9,996 bases of DNA from Pseudomonadales bacterium (GTDB taxonomy: Bacteria > Pseudomonadota > Gammaproteobacteria > Pseudomonadales > Litorivicinaceae), in assembly GCA_012269655.1 (NCBI GenBank), contig JAAXJV010000305.1:1-9996 (forward strand), given 5' to 3'. Below are positions 1-6,243 of the stretch, in pieces. Each line of letters begins with the position of its first letter. The first letter of the stretch is position 1. Below the pieces are notes generated by a model. The model saw only the letters and a program-made list of their open reading frames with translations. It searched no databases and was not told the DNA's origin. Made by a program: the position numbers and the translations under genes.

Positions 1-16
1 CAATGGCGTCGCATCC

Positions 17-1111
17 ATGAACTCTGAAGCCATCACCATTATCGCCATCCTTGGCTTTATTCTTTTCATGTTTTGGTGGGCGGTCGTTGCAGGCAAGCGC
101 CGAACCCTAGAGCATCAAATGACGCTTTTGGATGCTTTCCCGTTGGGCTGTGTCGGCTTAGCGCCTGACTCACGAATTCTGCATTGGAATTCGAACATGG
201 AGACGCTGTCTGGATTGACTGCGAAAACGGTCTTAAACAAACCGCTGACCCAACTTCCTGAACCTTGGGGAGGGCATCTCAATCGGATTAACACCGAGAC
301 CACACTCGCATCGATTGACGTCGATCATGGCCCTCAAGCCTGGACACTGCATCGGGCCAGACTGTCTCGAGATGAACAGATGCCGACGGTTTTGCTGGTG
401 GAGGATCGGACAGAGTCAAAACAGCTAGCGCACCGAGTGGCTCACCAAGACCGCCTTGCCTCATTAGGGCAATTGGCCGCAGGCGTTGCACACGAGATTG
501 GCAACCCCCTGACGGGTATCGACTCGTTGGCACAACTGCTGCCTGCATCTGAAAAGGAAAACGCGAGCCTGATTCGCGAACAAACACAACGCATTAATCG
601 AATCATTCGCAGCCTGCTCAAATTTTCTCGCGAAGGCGAGACTCAGCTTACCAAGCATCCTTTTGAGAGCACCGATTTAATTAACGACTCGATCCGGCTA
701 TTCGAACTTGACCCGGCTTATGCTGAATACAAAATTTTCCTCAGACGCATTATCAAACGTCAGTGCCATGGGGATCCGGTTGCGGTCAGCCAAGTGCTTA
801 TCAATCTGTTTAAGAACGCCGCTCAAGCAAGCCAAGCAAATCAGACGATTTATCTAGATTGTTTCGAGAACGGCGAGGGCCAATTGCAAATTGACGTCGA
901 GGATCGAGGCCACGGCATCGACGCCGATTTGTTACCTCGGATTTTTGAGCCATTCGTTAGCGGACACCTAGACCAAGGCGGCACAGGTCTCGGCCTGGCC
1001 ATTTGCTATGGTATTGTGCAGCAACACGACGGGCAGATTCATGCACACAGTCCAACCAAACAGGGTGGCACTCGTATGACCATAACACTGCCAATCTATA
1101 ACCCAGACTAG
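17..1111 (+). CDS. cbrA: CbrA-like sensor histidine kinase (kinase portion; possibly continues upstream of the window)
   Basis: This is a membrane-bound histidine kinase that should phosphorylate the response regulator encoded next. Residues about 5-26 form one hydrophobic membrane segment followed by a basic stop (GKRR). Residues about 32-135 look like a PAS domain. The phosphoacceptor box is AAGVAHEIGNPLTG with His159, closely resembling the CbrA H-box as I remember it. The ATP-binding domain shows an N box (NLFKNAAQA, Asn263/Asn267), a G1 box (DRGHG, 296-300), an F box (IFEPF) and a G2 box (GGTGLGLAI, 321-329). Pseudomonas CbrA is about 980 residues with an SLC5 transporter and a STAC domain before the PAS; neither is visible here. 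The ATG at 17 has no Shine-Dalgarno. The same frame is open to the window edge, so the protein may be longer. Alternatively the ATG overlaps a TGA at 18-20 of another frame, as in a coupled gene pair. The CbrA assignment rests on the H-box and on the neighbours. Confidence 0.75.
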   Translation: MNSEAITIIAILGFILFMFWWAVVAGKRRTLEHQMTLLDAFPLGCVGLAPDSRILHWNSNMETLSGLTAKTVLNKPLTQLPEPWGGHLNRINTETTLASIDVDHGPQAWTLHRARLSRDEQMPTVLLVEDRTESKQLAHRVAHQDRLASLGQLAAGVAHEIGNPLTGIDSLAQLLPASEKENASLIREQTQRINRIIRSLLKFSREGETQLTKHPFESTDLINDSIRLFELDPAYAEYKIFLRRIIKRQCHGDPVAVSQVLINLFKNAAQASQANQTIYLDCFENGEGQLQIDVEDRGHGIDADLLPRIFEPFVSGHLDQGGTGLGLAICYGIVQQHDGQIHAHSPTKQGGTRMTITLPIYNPD

Positions 1112-1119
1112 AGATTTCC

Positions 1120-2460
1120 GTGGCAAAAATTCTGATCGTTGAAGACGAAGCCATTATTCGTAAAAGCTTATTGCTATTGCTTCAAAGTGCTGGCCATGAA
1201 GTCACTGAATCCTGGTCTGTCGCGACCGCCACATCGCACGACTTGCAACAATTTGATTTGGTGATTTCGGACTTGCGACTACCCGGCGGAAGCGGACATG
1301 CCTTGATCAACCTGGCGGCACCGACCCCCGTTTTGATCTTAACCAGTCATGCCTCAATTAATGCCGCTGTTGATGCGATGCGACTCGGTGCACGGGATTT
1401 TATGCCCAAGCCCTTTGACCATAGCGAACTGCTTGAAAAGATTAACGGACTTTTAAACGATCCTGGGCGGCGTCAATTGCCTGCAGGCAGCGAGCAGCAT
1501 GGAATTATTGGCGAATCCCAGCCGATGTTGGAGCTATTCAACAAGATTAAGCGTGTCGGCAAGACTGATGTCACCGTCTTGGTTCATGGCGAAAGCGGCA
1601 CCGGCAAAGAGCTCATCGCCAAGGCGATTCACATGCAAAGTGCTCGGGCCCAAAACAATCAAGTCAGCGTAAACTGCGCGGCGATTCCTGAGTCGCTAGT
1701 AGAGTCAGAACTATTTGGCCACCAAAAGGGCGCTTTCACCGGTGCCCATGCAGACCGTATCGGCCTGATCGAAACCGCCAATAATGGAACCCTATTCCTC
1801 GATGAAATTGGTGAGTTGCCATTGGAGGCTCAAGCCCGTTTGTTACGAGTGCTCCAAGAAGGCGAGATCCGCCGAGTCGGTGAGGTGACTCCACGAAAAG
1901 TAGACGTCCGATTGATTTGTGCCACCCACCGAAACCTAAAAAAAATGGTTGAGGCCGGTCAATTCCGCGAAGACTTATTCTATCGACTGAATGTTGTCGA
2001 GCTTACGGTGCCGGCGCTACGGGAGCGTGGCAGTGACATTGGCCTGTTGGCAGAAGTCTTCTTAAAGCGCGTAGGTGAGCGATTCGAGCGGCCTAACTTA
2101 CGTTTATCCGATGCCTCTCGGGTGGCCCTGCAATCGCACTCATGGCCCGGCAATGTTCGGGAACTGGAAAATGCTCTCGAACGTGCTGGCATCCTCGCAG
2201 AGACCGATATCGTCGAACCTGAGCATCTGGGACTACAGGCTCAATCCGAATCATCAATGACGCCCGAGGCGACGCCTTCTGCAAATACCACACAAAGCGA
2301 AATGTCACTGGAAGATTACTTTCAGCACTTTGTATTGGCCCATCAGGATCACATGAGCGAAACCGAGCTGGCCAAGCGTTTAGGGATCAGTCGCAAGTCG
2401 CTGTGGGAGCGCCGCCAGCGACTAGGCATTCCCCGCGGCAATAAGAAGGGTAACGATTAG
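1120..2460 (+). CDS. cbrB: CbrB-like sigma-54-dependent response regulator (NtrC family)
   Basis: This 446-residue protein activates sigma-54 promoters when phosphorylated. Residues 1-115 are a receiver domain with acidic residues at 8-10, phosphoacceptor Asp51 (ISDLRLPGG) and Lys97 in KPF. Residues about 128-372 are the AAA+ domain: Walker A GESGTGKE (157-164), the sigma-54 contact loop GAFTGA (204-209), Walker B LFLDEIGE (225-232) and WPGNVREL (342-349). A polar linker (about 375-395) leads to a Fis-type helix-turn-helix (about 413-438, [19 protein letters not shown]), which strongly resembles the CbrB C-terminus. Translation begins at GTG 1120, eight nt after the kinase stop, with a weak GAGA ribosome site at 1111-1114, so the two genes are co-transcribed. 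The AAN-rich RNA gene downstream is the expected CbrB target. A half-site of the putative CbrB operator lies inside the last codons (2450-2455). Other NtrC-type regulators are possible, but synteny favours CbrB. Confidence 0.88.
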   Translation: MAKILIVEDEAIIRKSLLLLLQSAGHEVTESWSVATATSHDLQQFDLVISDLRLPGGSGHALINLAAPTPVLILTSHASINAAVDAMRLGARDFMPKPFDHSELLEKINGLLNDPGRRQLPAGSEQHGIIGESQPMLELFNKIKRVGKTDVTVLVHGESGTGKELIAKAIHMQSARAQNNQVSVNCAAIPESLVESELFGHQKGAFTGAHADRIGLIETANNGTLFLDEIGELPLEAQARLLRVLQEGEIRRVGEVTPRKVDVRLICATHRNLKKMVEAGQFREDLFYRLNVVELTVPALRERGSDIGLLAEVFLKRVGERFERPNLRLSDASRVALQSHSWPGNVRELENALERAGILAETDIVEPEHLGLQAQSESSMTPEATPSANTTQSEMSLEDYFQHFVLAHQDHMSETELAKRLGISRKSLWERRQRLGIPRGNKKGND

Positions 2461-2519
2461 TGTTACCTAGAGTGACACCCTGGGTAACACTCACCCCGCA
2501 ATCGGTAACAAAATGTTAA
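2450..2519 (+). promoter_or_regulatory. Cluster of TGTTAC/GTAACA half-sites, putative CbrB upstream activating sequence
   Basis: Six related hexamers lie in 70 bp: GTAACG (2450-2455), TGTTAC (2461-2466), GTGACA (2472-2477, one mismatch), GTAACA (2484-2489), GTAACA (2505-2510) and TGTTAA (2514-2519). They form inverted pairs such as TGTTAC-N5-GTGACA and TGTTAC-N17-GTAACA. The two perfect GTAACA copies are 21 bp apart, two helical turns. From memory, Pseudomonas CbrB binds TGTTAC/GTAACA-type palindromes upstream of crcZ. The array lies about 80-150 bp upstream of the predicted sigma-54 start, the usual range for an NtrC-type enhancer. The exact subsite pairing is not resolved. Confidence 0.65.
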
Positions 2520-2537
2520 GAACTTGATCCAGATCAA
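2517..2537 (+). promoter_or_regulatory. Perfect FNR/Anr box overlapping a near-consensus IHF site
   Basis: TTGATCCAGATCAA at 2524-2537 is an exact match to the FNR/Anr consensus TTGATN4ATCAA. Read on the minus strand, 2529-2517 gives GATCAAGTTCTTA, which matches the IHF consensus WATCAAN4TTR except for the first base. The site lies between the putative CbrB enhancer and the sigma-54 promoter, centred about 70 bp upstream of the expected transcript start. IHF commonly bends DNA at this position in sigma-54 promoters, while an FNR-type protein would bring oxygen control. The sequence alone cannot separate the two. Confidence 0.5.
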
Positions 2538-2573
2538 GCAAAGAAACCCAGAAAACATCGGCCTTTCAAAAGT

Positions 2574-2589
2574 TGGCACGCTAAATGCT
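2574..2589 (+). promoter_or_regulatory. Sigma-54 (RpoN) promoter of the crcZ-like RNA
   Basis: TGGCACGCTAAATGCT carries the -24 element TGGCAC (2574-2579) and the -12 element TGC (2586-2588). The invariant GG (2575-2576) and GC (2587-2588) are separated by exactly 10 nt, as sigma-54 requires. The start of transcription is predicted about 12 nt after the GC, near 2600. The neighbouring gene encodes a GAFTGA-containing sigma-54 activator, and its probable operators lie upstream. Confidence 0.8.
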
Positions 2590-2599
2590 ATGTCCTCAG

Positions 2600-2786
2600 T
2601 GCTCATAACAATAACAAAGAGCACGGAGCGGAAAGAACAATAATAAGCCGCACAGAATAAGCTACGGAGTAGCAGATCAAATTACTGAAGTTCCGAACAA
2701 TAAAAATAAGCGGACATAGACTTCAGGGTTGAGCGAAAACAAAAAGAACAAGCAAGCACTATGAAGGAGGCATCGCCTCCTTTTTT
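2600..2786 (+). ncRNA. crcZ: CrcZ-like Hfq/Crc-titrating small RNA (compact form)
   Basis: This gap between cbrB and pcnB has no credible ORF but carries repeated A-rich triplets. The runs are AACAATAACAA (2607-2617), AAGAACAATAATAAG (2633-2647), AACAATAAAAATAAG (2696-2710) and AACAAAAAGAACAAG (2738-2752), with a weaker AGAATAAG at 2654-2661. AAN repeats are the known ligand of the distal face of Hfq. In pseudomonads, AANAANAA-type motifs in CrcZ sequester Hfq/Crc and so relieve catabolite repression. The predicted transcript runs from the sigma-54 start to the terminator, about 187 nt, against about 400 nt for P. aeruginosa CrcZ. Position, promoter type, motif content and terminator all agree with CrcZ. 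The exact 5' end is inferred from promoter spacing. The RNA could be extended by read-through into pcnB. Confidence 0.78.
2764..2786 (+). terminator. Rho-independent terminator of the crcZ-like RNA
   Basis: AAGGAGGC (2764-2771) pairs with GCCTCCTT (2775-2782) around an ATC loop, giving an eight-base-pair GC-rich stem. The stem runs straight into a six-T tract (2781-2786) followed by ATTT. This is a strong intrinsic terminator on the plus strand. It separates the small RNA from pcnB, which begins within 26-63 nt depending on the start codon. Confidence 0.9.
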
Positions 2787-2812
2787 ATTTCCAGTTCTTT
2801 ATTGCACCATCC

Positions 2813-4120
2813 ATGGGTAGAATATCGACACGCAATGGAGAGACCGCTATCCACGACATCATCCCACTCGAAATTCACGGCATTGACGAAGATCGTCTAA
2901 ACGCCTCTGCCATTTCTATTATGCAAACACTGAACGAGGCCGGCTTCGAGGCCTACTTAGTGGGCGGTGGCGTACGCGATTTTTTACTCGGCAACATACC
3001 CAAGGATTTCGATGTGGCGACCAACGCCACACCCGACGAGATCTGCGGATTATTTCGCCGGGCCCGCATCGTTGGCCGACGCTTTCAAATCGTGCATGTT
3101 CGAATGGGGCCCGAGGTCTTTGAAGTCACGACCTTCCGTGCACCCCATCAAGATGACAGCAACGACACCGAAGCACGCCAAGATGCCAACGGCATGCTGA
3201 CTCGCGATAACGTTTACGGCGGAACCGTCGCTGACGATGCGCAGCGCCGTGACTTCACCCTAAACGCGCTGTACTACAACCATAAAGACCGCTGCGTGTA
3301 CGATTTCTGCGGCGCATGGCAGGATGCCAAAGCAAAGCAGCTCCGCATCATTGGCGAGCCGAGCACTCGATATCGCGAAGATCCAGTGCGAATGCTGCGT
3401 GCAATACGCTTTCTCGGCAAGCTTCCTCTGACCATCGATCCTGCTACCGAAGCGCCCATATTTGAGCTCGGCCACCTGCTGCGCGAAGTCTCTTCCAGTC
3501 GCTTATTTGATGAGGTGCTTAAGCTTTTGCAAGCTGGCCACGGCGCCGATACCTTTGAATTATCTTGGGAATACGGACTGCACCAAGTCCTGTTTCCCGA
3601 GGCCAGCCAAGTACTAGAAGCGAACACCGAATCGACCTACTGGGACCTGATCGAGCAGGCGCTTGAAAATACAGACGCACGCCTGAAGAGTGGCCGAACC
3701 GTCAATCCGGCTTTTCTGTACGCCTGCTTGTTGTGGCCTGCGGCTCATCAACGATTCCAGCAATTGCTGGCTGAAGGCCTTTCAGCTCAGGACGCCATGC
3801 GTAAGGCCGGGGCCATCACGATCGATGCAAATTCGGCGACTGTGGCCATCCCACGACGATTTGCCCAGGTCACCCGAGAGATTTGGGAGTTGCAACTAAG
3901 ACTGCCCAACACTCAGACTCGTCGGGCACTGGCCATGTTGCGCCAGCCGCGCTTCCGCGCCGCTTATGATTTTCTTCTGCTCAGGGAACACAGCAAAGAA
4001 ATCCCCGCTGGCCTGGGTCAATGGTGGACCGAATTCCAAGCCGCCCATCCCGATGTAAAACCCGAGCGCGAGCAACCTGATGACCGCCCTCGCCGTCGAC
4101 GCCGCCCGTTTAGAAAATGA
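2813..4120 (+). CDS. pcnB: Poly(A) polymerase I
   Basis: PcnB adds 3' poly(A) tails to RNAs and so marks them for decay. The nucleotidyltransferase core carries LVGGGVRD (49-56) and the metal-binding DFD (Asp65, Phe66, Asp67). IVGRRFQIVHV (86-96) is the pattern that separates bacterial poly(A) polymerases from CCA-adding enzymes. RRDFTLNALYY (145-155) and EDPVRMLRAIRF (189-200) are also conserved. An RNA-binding C-terminal half ends in an arginine-rich tail (RPRRRRRPFRK), typical of PcnB. Length with this ATG is 435 residues. The start is uncertain: ATG 2813 has no Shine-Dalgarno, whereas GGAGAG (2837-2842) sits six nt before an in-frame AUC at 2849, which would give 423 residues. E. coli pcnB is known to use a non-AUG (AUU) start. 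The stop overlaps the folK start as ATGA, so the two are translationally coupled. Confidence 0.93.
   Translation: MGRISTRNGETAIHDIIPLEIHGIDEDRLNASAISIMQTLNEAGFEAYLVGGGVRDFLLGNIPKDFDVATNATPDEICGLFRRARIVGRRFQIVHVRMGPEVFEVTTFRAPHQDDSNDTEARQDANGMLTRDNVYGGTVADDAQRRDFTLNALYYNHKDRCVYDFCGAWQDAKAKQLRIIGEPSTRYREDPVRMLRAIRFLGKLPLTIDPATEAPIFELGHLLREVSSSRLFDEVLKLLQAGHGADTFELSWEYGLHQVLFPEASQVLEANTESTYWDLIEQALENTDARLKSGRTVNPAFLYACLLWPAAHQRFQQLLAEGLSAQDAMRKAGAITIDANSATVAIPRRFAQVTREIWELQLRLPNTQTRRALAMLRQPRFRAAYDFLLLREHSKEIPAGLGQWWTEFQAAHPDVKPEREQPDDRPRRRRRPFRK
2837..2851 (+). promoter_or_regulatory. Ribosome binding site preceding a possible AUC start of pcnB
   Basis: GGAGAG at 2837-2842 is followed, after six nt, by an in-frame AUC codon (2849-2851, Ile13 of the longer reading). 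This is ideal spacing for initiation. No purine-rich site precedes ATG 2813. A TAGAAT hexamer at 2818-2823 could be a -10 element (its -35 is poor), which would put a transcript start near 2830, downstream of the ATG. These points favour the internal start, but they are inference. Confidence 0.4.
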
Positions 4121-4581
4121 ATCGCTACTGGTTGAGTCTAGGGTCCAATCTGGACAATCCCATTGATCAATTGAGTCGAGCAGTGAACGCTCTTAAGAGC
4201 CTCGGTCAAGTCGTTGAGGTCTCTAATCTGTACGAGACGGATCCGGTTGGGCCTGTCGCTCAGAACTGTTTCATCAATCTTTGTTTGACCTTAGACACCG
4301 ACCTAGCGCCGCACGATTTGCTGGCGTCTACTCAGAAAATCGAACAGGCCCAGCTACGTACGCGTGACATTCACTGGGGCCCTCGCACCATCGATATTGA
4401 TTTGTTGATGGGCCCGAGTAAGGTCGAATCGCCCAAGCTAACCATGCCGCACCCCTATCTGTGCGAGCGTGACTTTGTATTGATTCCACTGGCAGAGCTG
4501 GATACCCGACCCAGCCTACCCGTAGACTACCCCAATGGACCCACTGACCAAGTTCGCAGGATATCCAGCACTCTCGGCTAA
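4117..4581 (+). CDS. folK: 6-hydroxymethyl-7,8-dihydropterin pyrophosphokinase (HPPK)
   Basis: FolK transfers pyrophosphate from ATP to 6-hydroxymethyl-dihydropterin, the step before dihydropteroate synthase in folate synthesis, and acts in the cytoplasm. The protein opens with the family motif LSLGSNL (6-12). It carries the loop and active-site signature RDIHWGPRTIDIDLL (83-97), whose Asp93 and Asp95 bind the two magnesium ions. HPYLCERDFVLIPLAEL (112-128) is the conserved C-terminal segment. At 154 residues it has normal monofunctional length. Its ATG overlaps the pcnB stop (ATGA at 4117-4120), and panB starts 16 nt after its stop. Folate made through this step supplies the methylene-tetrahydrofolate that PanB consumes, which may explain the folK-panBC linkage. 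Confidence 0.96.
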   Translation: MNRYWLSLGSNLDNPIDQLSRAVNALKSLGQVVEVSNLYETDPVGPVAQNCFINLCLTLDTDLAPHDLLASTQKIEQAQLRTRDIHWGPRTIDIDLLMGPSKVESPKLTMPHPYLCERDFVLIPLAELDTRPSLPVDYPNGPTDQVRRISSTLG

Positions 4582-4597
4582 TGATCATGGAAGCGGC

Positions 4598-5392
4598 ATG
4601 AAACGGACGACTCTCGCCACCTTACGAGGCTACAAAAACCAGCAGAAATTCACCTGCGTGACGGCCTATGACGCGACCTTTGCGCATTGGGCCAGCGATT
4701 CTTCGGTCGAGGTCATTTTAGTTGGCGACTCACTTGGCATGGTCATCCAAGGCAATGACAGCACAGTCAGCGTCAGTAACGAAGCCATGTGCTACCACAC
4801 CCGCGCTGTTGCCGCTGGCAACAAGAATTGCCTGATCATGAGTGACGTGCCCTTCATGCAAGCGGCCACGGTTGAACGAGCCTTGGCCAGCGCACAGGCT
4901 CTAATGCAAGCGGGAGCCGAAATCGTCAAGATCGAAGGAGATGAGCGCCTTGCGCCCATTGTCCAGGCACTCAACAGCGCCGGGGTCCCTGTCTGCGTCC
5001 ACCTTGGACTGACTCCTCAGTTCGTTCACCGTTTCGGTGGCTACAAGGTTCAGGGCCGTGACCAAGACAGTCGTGAAGCCACACTGAAAGCCGCTCGCAG
5101 CGCGATCGATGCGGGTTGCGACTTGCTGTTACTCGAATGCGTTCCAGCCGACTTAGCCCGCCAAGTCAGCGAGCTATCAGACGTTCCTGTAATTGGCATT
5201 GGAGCCGGGCCGGATACTGACGGACAGGTATTGGTCATGCATGACATGCTCGGACTGAACCCTCATCGCCTAGCCCGTTTTGTAAAAGTTTTTGCCGAGC
5301 CCGGCGACACACCCGCCGACAGCTTTAATCGATTTGATCAGGCTGTTAAAGCCGGTCAGTTCCCTGCGCCTGAACACGGTTGGGACGCCTAA
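4598..5392 (+). CDS. panB: 3-methyl-2-oxobutanoate hydroxymethyltransferase (ketopantoate synthase)
   Basis: PanB transfers a hydroxymethyl group from 5,10-methylene-tetrahydrofolate to 2-oxoisovalerate, giving ketopantoate for pantothenate and coenzyme A. The ATG at 4598 gives MKRTTLATLRG and 264 residues, the same length as E. coli PanB. GGAAG at 4589-4593 is a plausible ribosome site. An earlier in-frame ATG at 4535 lies inside folK and would add a non-homologous extension, so I rejected it. Metal ligands are visible as Asp44 (VGDSLGM) and Asp83 (SDVPF). KIEG at 111-114 and Glu180 (LLLLECVP) match the conserved active site, and GIGAGPDTDGQVLVMHDMLG (200-219) is the C-terminal signature. 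The stop overlaps the panC start (TAATG). Ketopantoate reductase (panE) and panD are not in this window. Confidence 0.97.
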   Translation: MKRTTLATLRGYKNQQKFTCVTAYDATFAHWASDSSVEVILVGDSLGMVIQGNDSTVSVSNEAMCYHTRAVAAGNKNCLIMSDVPFMQAATVERALASAQALMQAGAEIVKIEGDERLAPIVQALNSAGVPVCVHLGLTPQFVHRFGGYKVQGRDQDSREATLKAARSAIDAGCDLLLLECVPADLARQVSELSDVPVIGIGAGPDTDGQVLVMHDMLGLNPHRLARFVKVFAEPGDTPADSFNRFDQAVKAGQFPAPEHGWDA

Positions 5393-6240
5393 TGACAACG
5401 GTTTTTCACAGCATCCAAGATCTACGGGTTCAACTAAACCAAGACCGAAATGCCGGGCGTCGCATCGGTTTCGTTCCCACCATGGGCAATCTGCACGAAG
5501 GCCACATGGATTTGATGCGCGCCTCAAAATCCGGCTGCGATGTAACCGTAGCCTCCATCTTCGTAAACCCCATGCAATTTGGTCCCAACGAAGACTTTGA
5601 CGCCTATCCGCGGACACTCGACTCCGACCTGGCCCAATTGAAAAACGAATCGGTTGATTATTTATTCGCGCCCACGGTGCGAGAAATGTATCCCGACGGT
5701 GTAAACACCCAGATCGAAGTCCCCAGTCTGGGTAACATTCTGGAAGGCGCAAGCCGTCCCGGTCATTTCACTGGCGTCGCAACCGTAGTCGCAAAGCTAT
5801 TCAATATCGTTCAATCAGATATCGCCTATTTTGGCCGCAAGGACTATCAACAATTAGCCGTGATCCGCCGGATGGTGATGGATCTGTTATTGCCCATCCA
5901 AATCCAAGGTGTCGCAACCGGACGCGCCGCAGACGGACTGGCCTTGTCTAGCCGCAACGCCTACCTCAGTGATTCAGAACGCCAACAGGCCCCGGCGATC
6001 TACGCCGCACTTCAATGGGCCGGCCAACAAATCAGTCAAGGCAACCTCAATTACGGGATGATCGAGCGCGAAGCCGCCGCACAAATAGACAATGCCGGAC
6101 TCAAGACGGATTACTTCGAAATCCGCTGCGCGCAAAACCTGACGGCTCCAGGCCACTCGCAACGTGAACTGGTCATTCTGACCGCCGCACAGCTAGGAAA
6201 AGCACGCTTAATCGACAACCTCGAAGTCACTGCTCCCTAG
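5392..6240 (+). CDS. panC: Pantothenate synthetase (pantoate--beta-alanine ligase)
   Basis: PanC activates pantoate with ATP and condenses it with beta-alanine to give pantothenate. The ATG at 5392 shares its A with the panB stop (TAATG) and gives 282 residues, close to the 283 of E. coli PanC. A longer in-frame reading from 5380 would overlap panB and is unlikely. The nucleotidyltransferase signature is VPTMGNLHEGH (28-38), with the HxGH-type His35 and His38. Further conserved blocks are FVNPMQFGPNEDFDAYPRT (57-75), RPGHFTGVATVV (122-133), FGRKDYQQ (147-154) and the KMSKS-like LALSSRNAYLS (183-193). The order panB-panC is typical of gammaproteobacteria. Beta-alanine from aspartate decarboxylase (PanD) must come from elsewhere in the genome. 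Confidence 0.97.
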   Translation: MTTVFHSIQDLRVQLNQDRNAGRRIGFVPTMGNLHEGHMDLMRASKSGCDVTVASIFVNPMQFGPNEDFDAYPRTLDSDLAQLKNESVDYLFAPTVREMYPDGVNTQIEVPSLGNILEGASRPGHFTGVATVVAKLFNIVQSDIAYFGRKDYQQLAVIRRMVMDLLLPIQIQGVATGRAADGLALSSRNAYLSDSERQQAPAIYAALQWAGQQISQGNLNYGMIEREAAAQIDNAGLKTDYFEIRCAQNLTAPGHSQRELVILTAAQLGKARLIDNLEVTAP

Positions 6241-6243
6241 ACC

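Noticed and set aside
2586..2595. Possible extended -10 element (TGCTATGTC) for a sigma-70 promoter at the small RNA
   Set aside because: Only three of six -10 bases match and no -35 is present; the same bases are better explained by the sigma-54 -12 element.
2813..4120. CCA-adding tRNA nucleotidyltransferase as an alternative identity for the pcnB gene
   Set aside because: The IVGRRFQIVHV motif, the arginine-rich C-terminal tail and the pcnB-folK-panBC gene order all point to poly(A) polymerase.
4535..4597. Upstream in-frame ATG extending PanB by 21 residues
   Set aside because: It lies inside folK, adds sequence not seen in PanB, and the ATG at 4598 gives the standard 264-residue length with a ribosome site.
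5270..5752. Minus-strand open frame of 160 codons across the panB/panC junction
   Set aside because: It lies antisense to two confidently identified genes, is rich in Arg and Trp as expected for a reverse shadow, and has no ribosome site or family motif.
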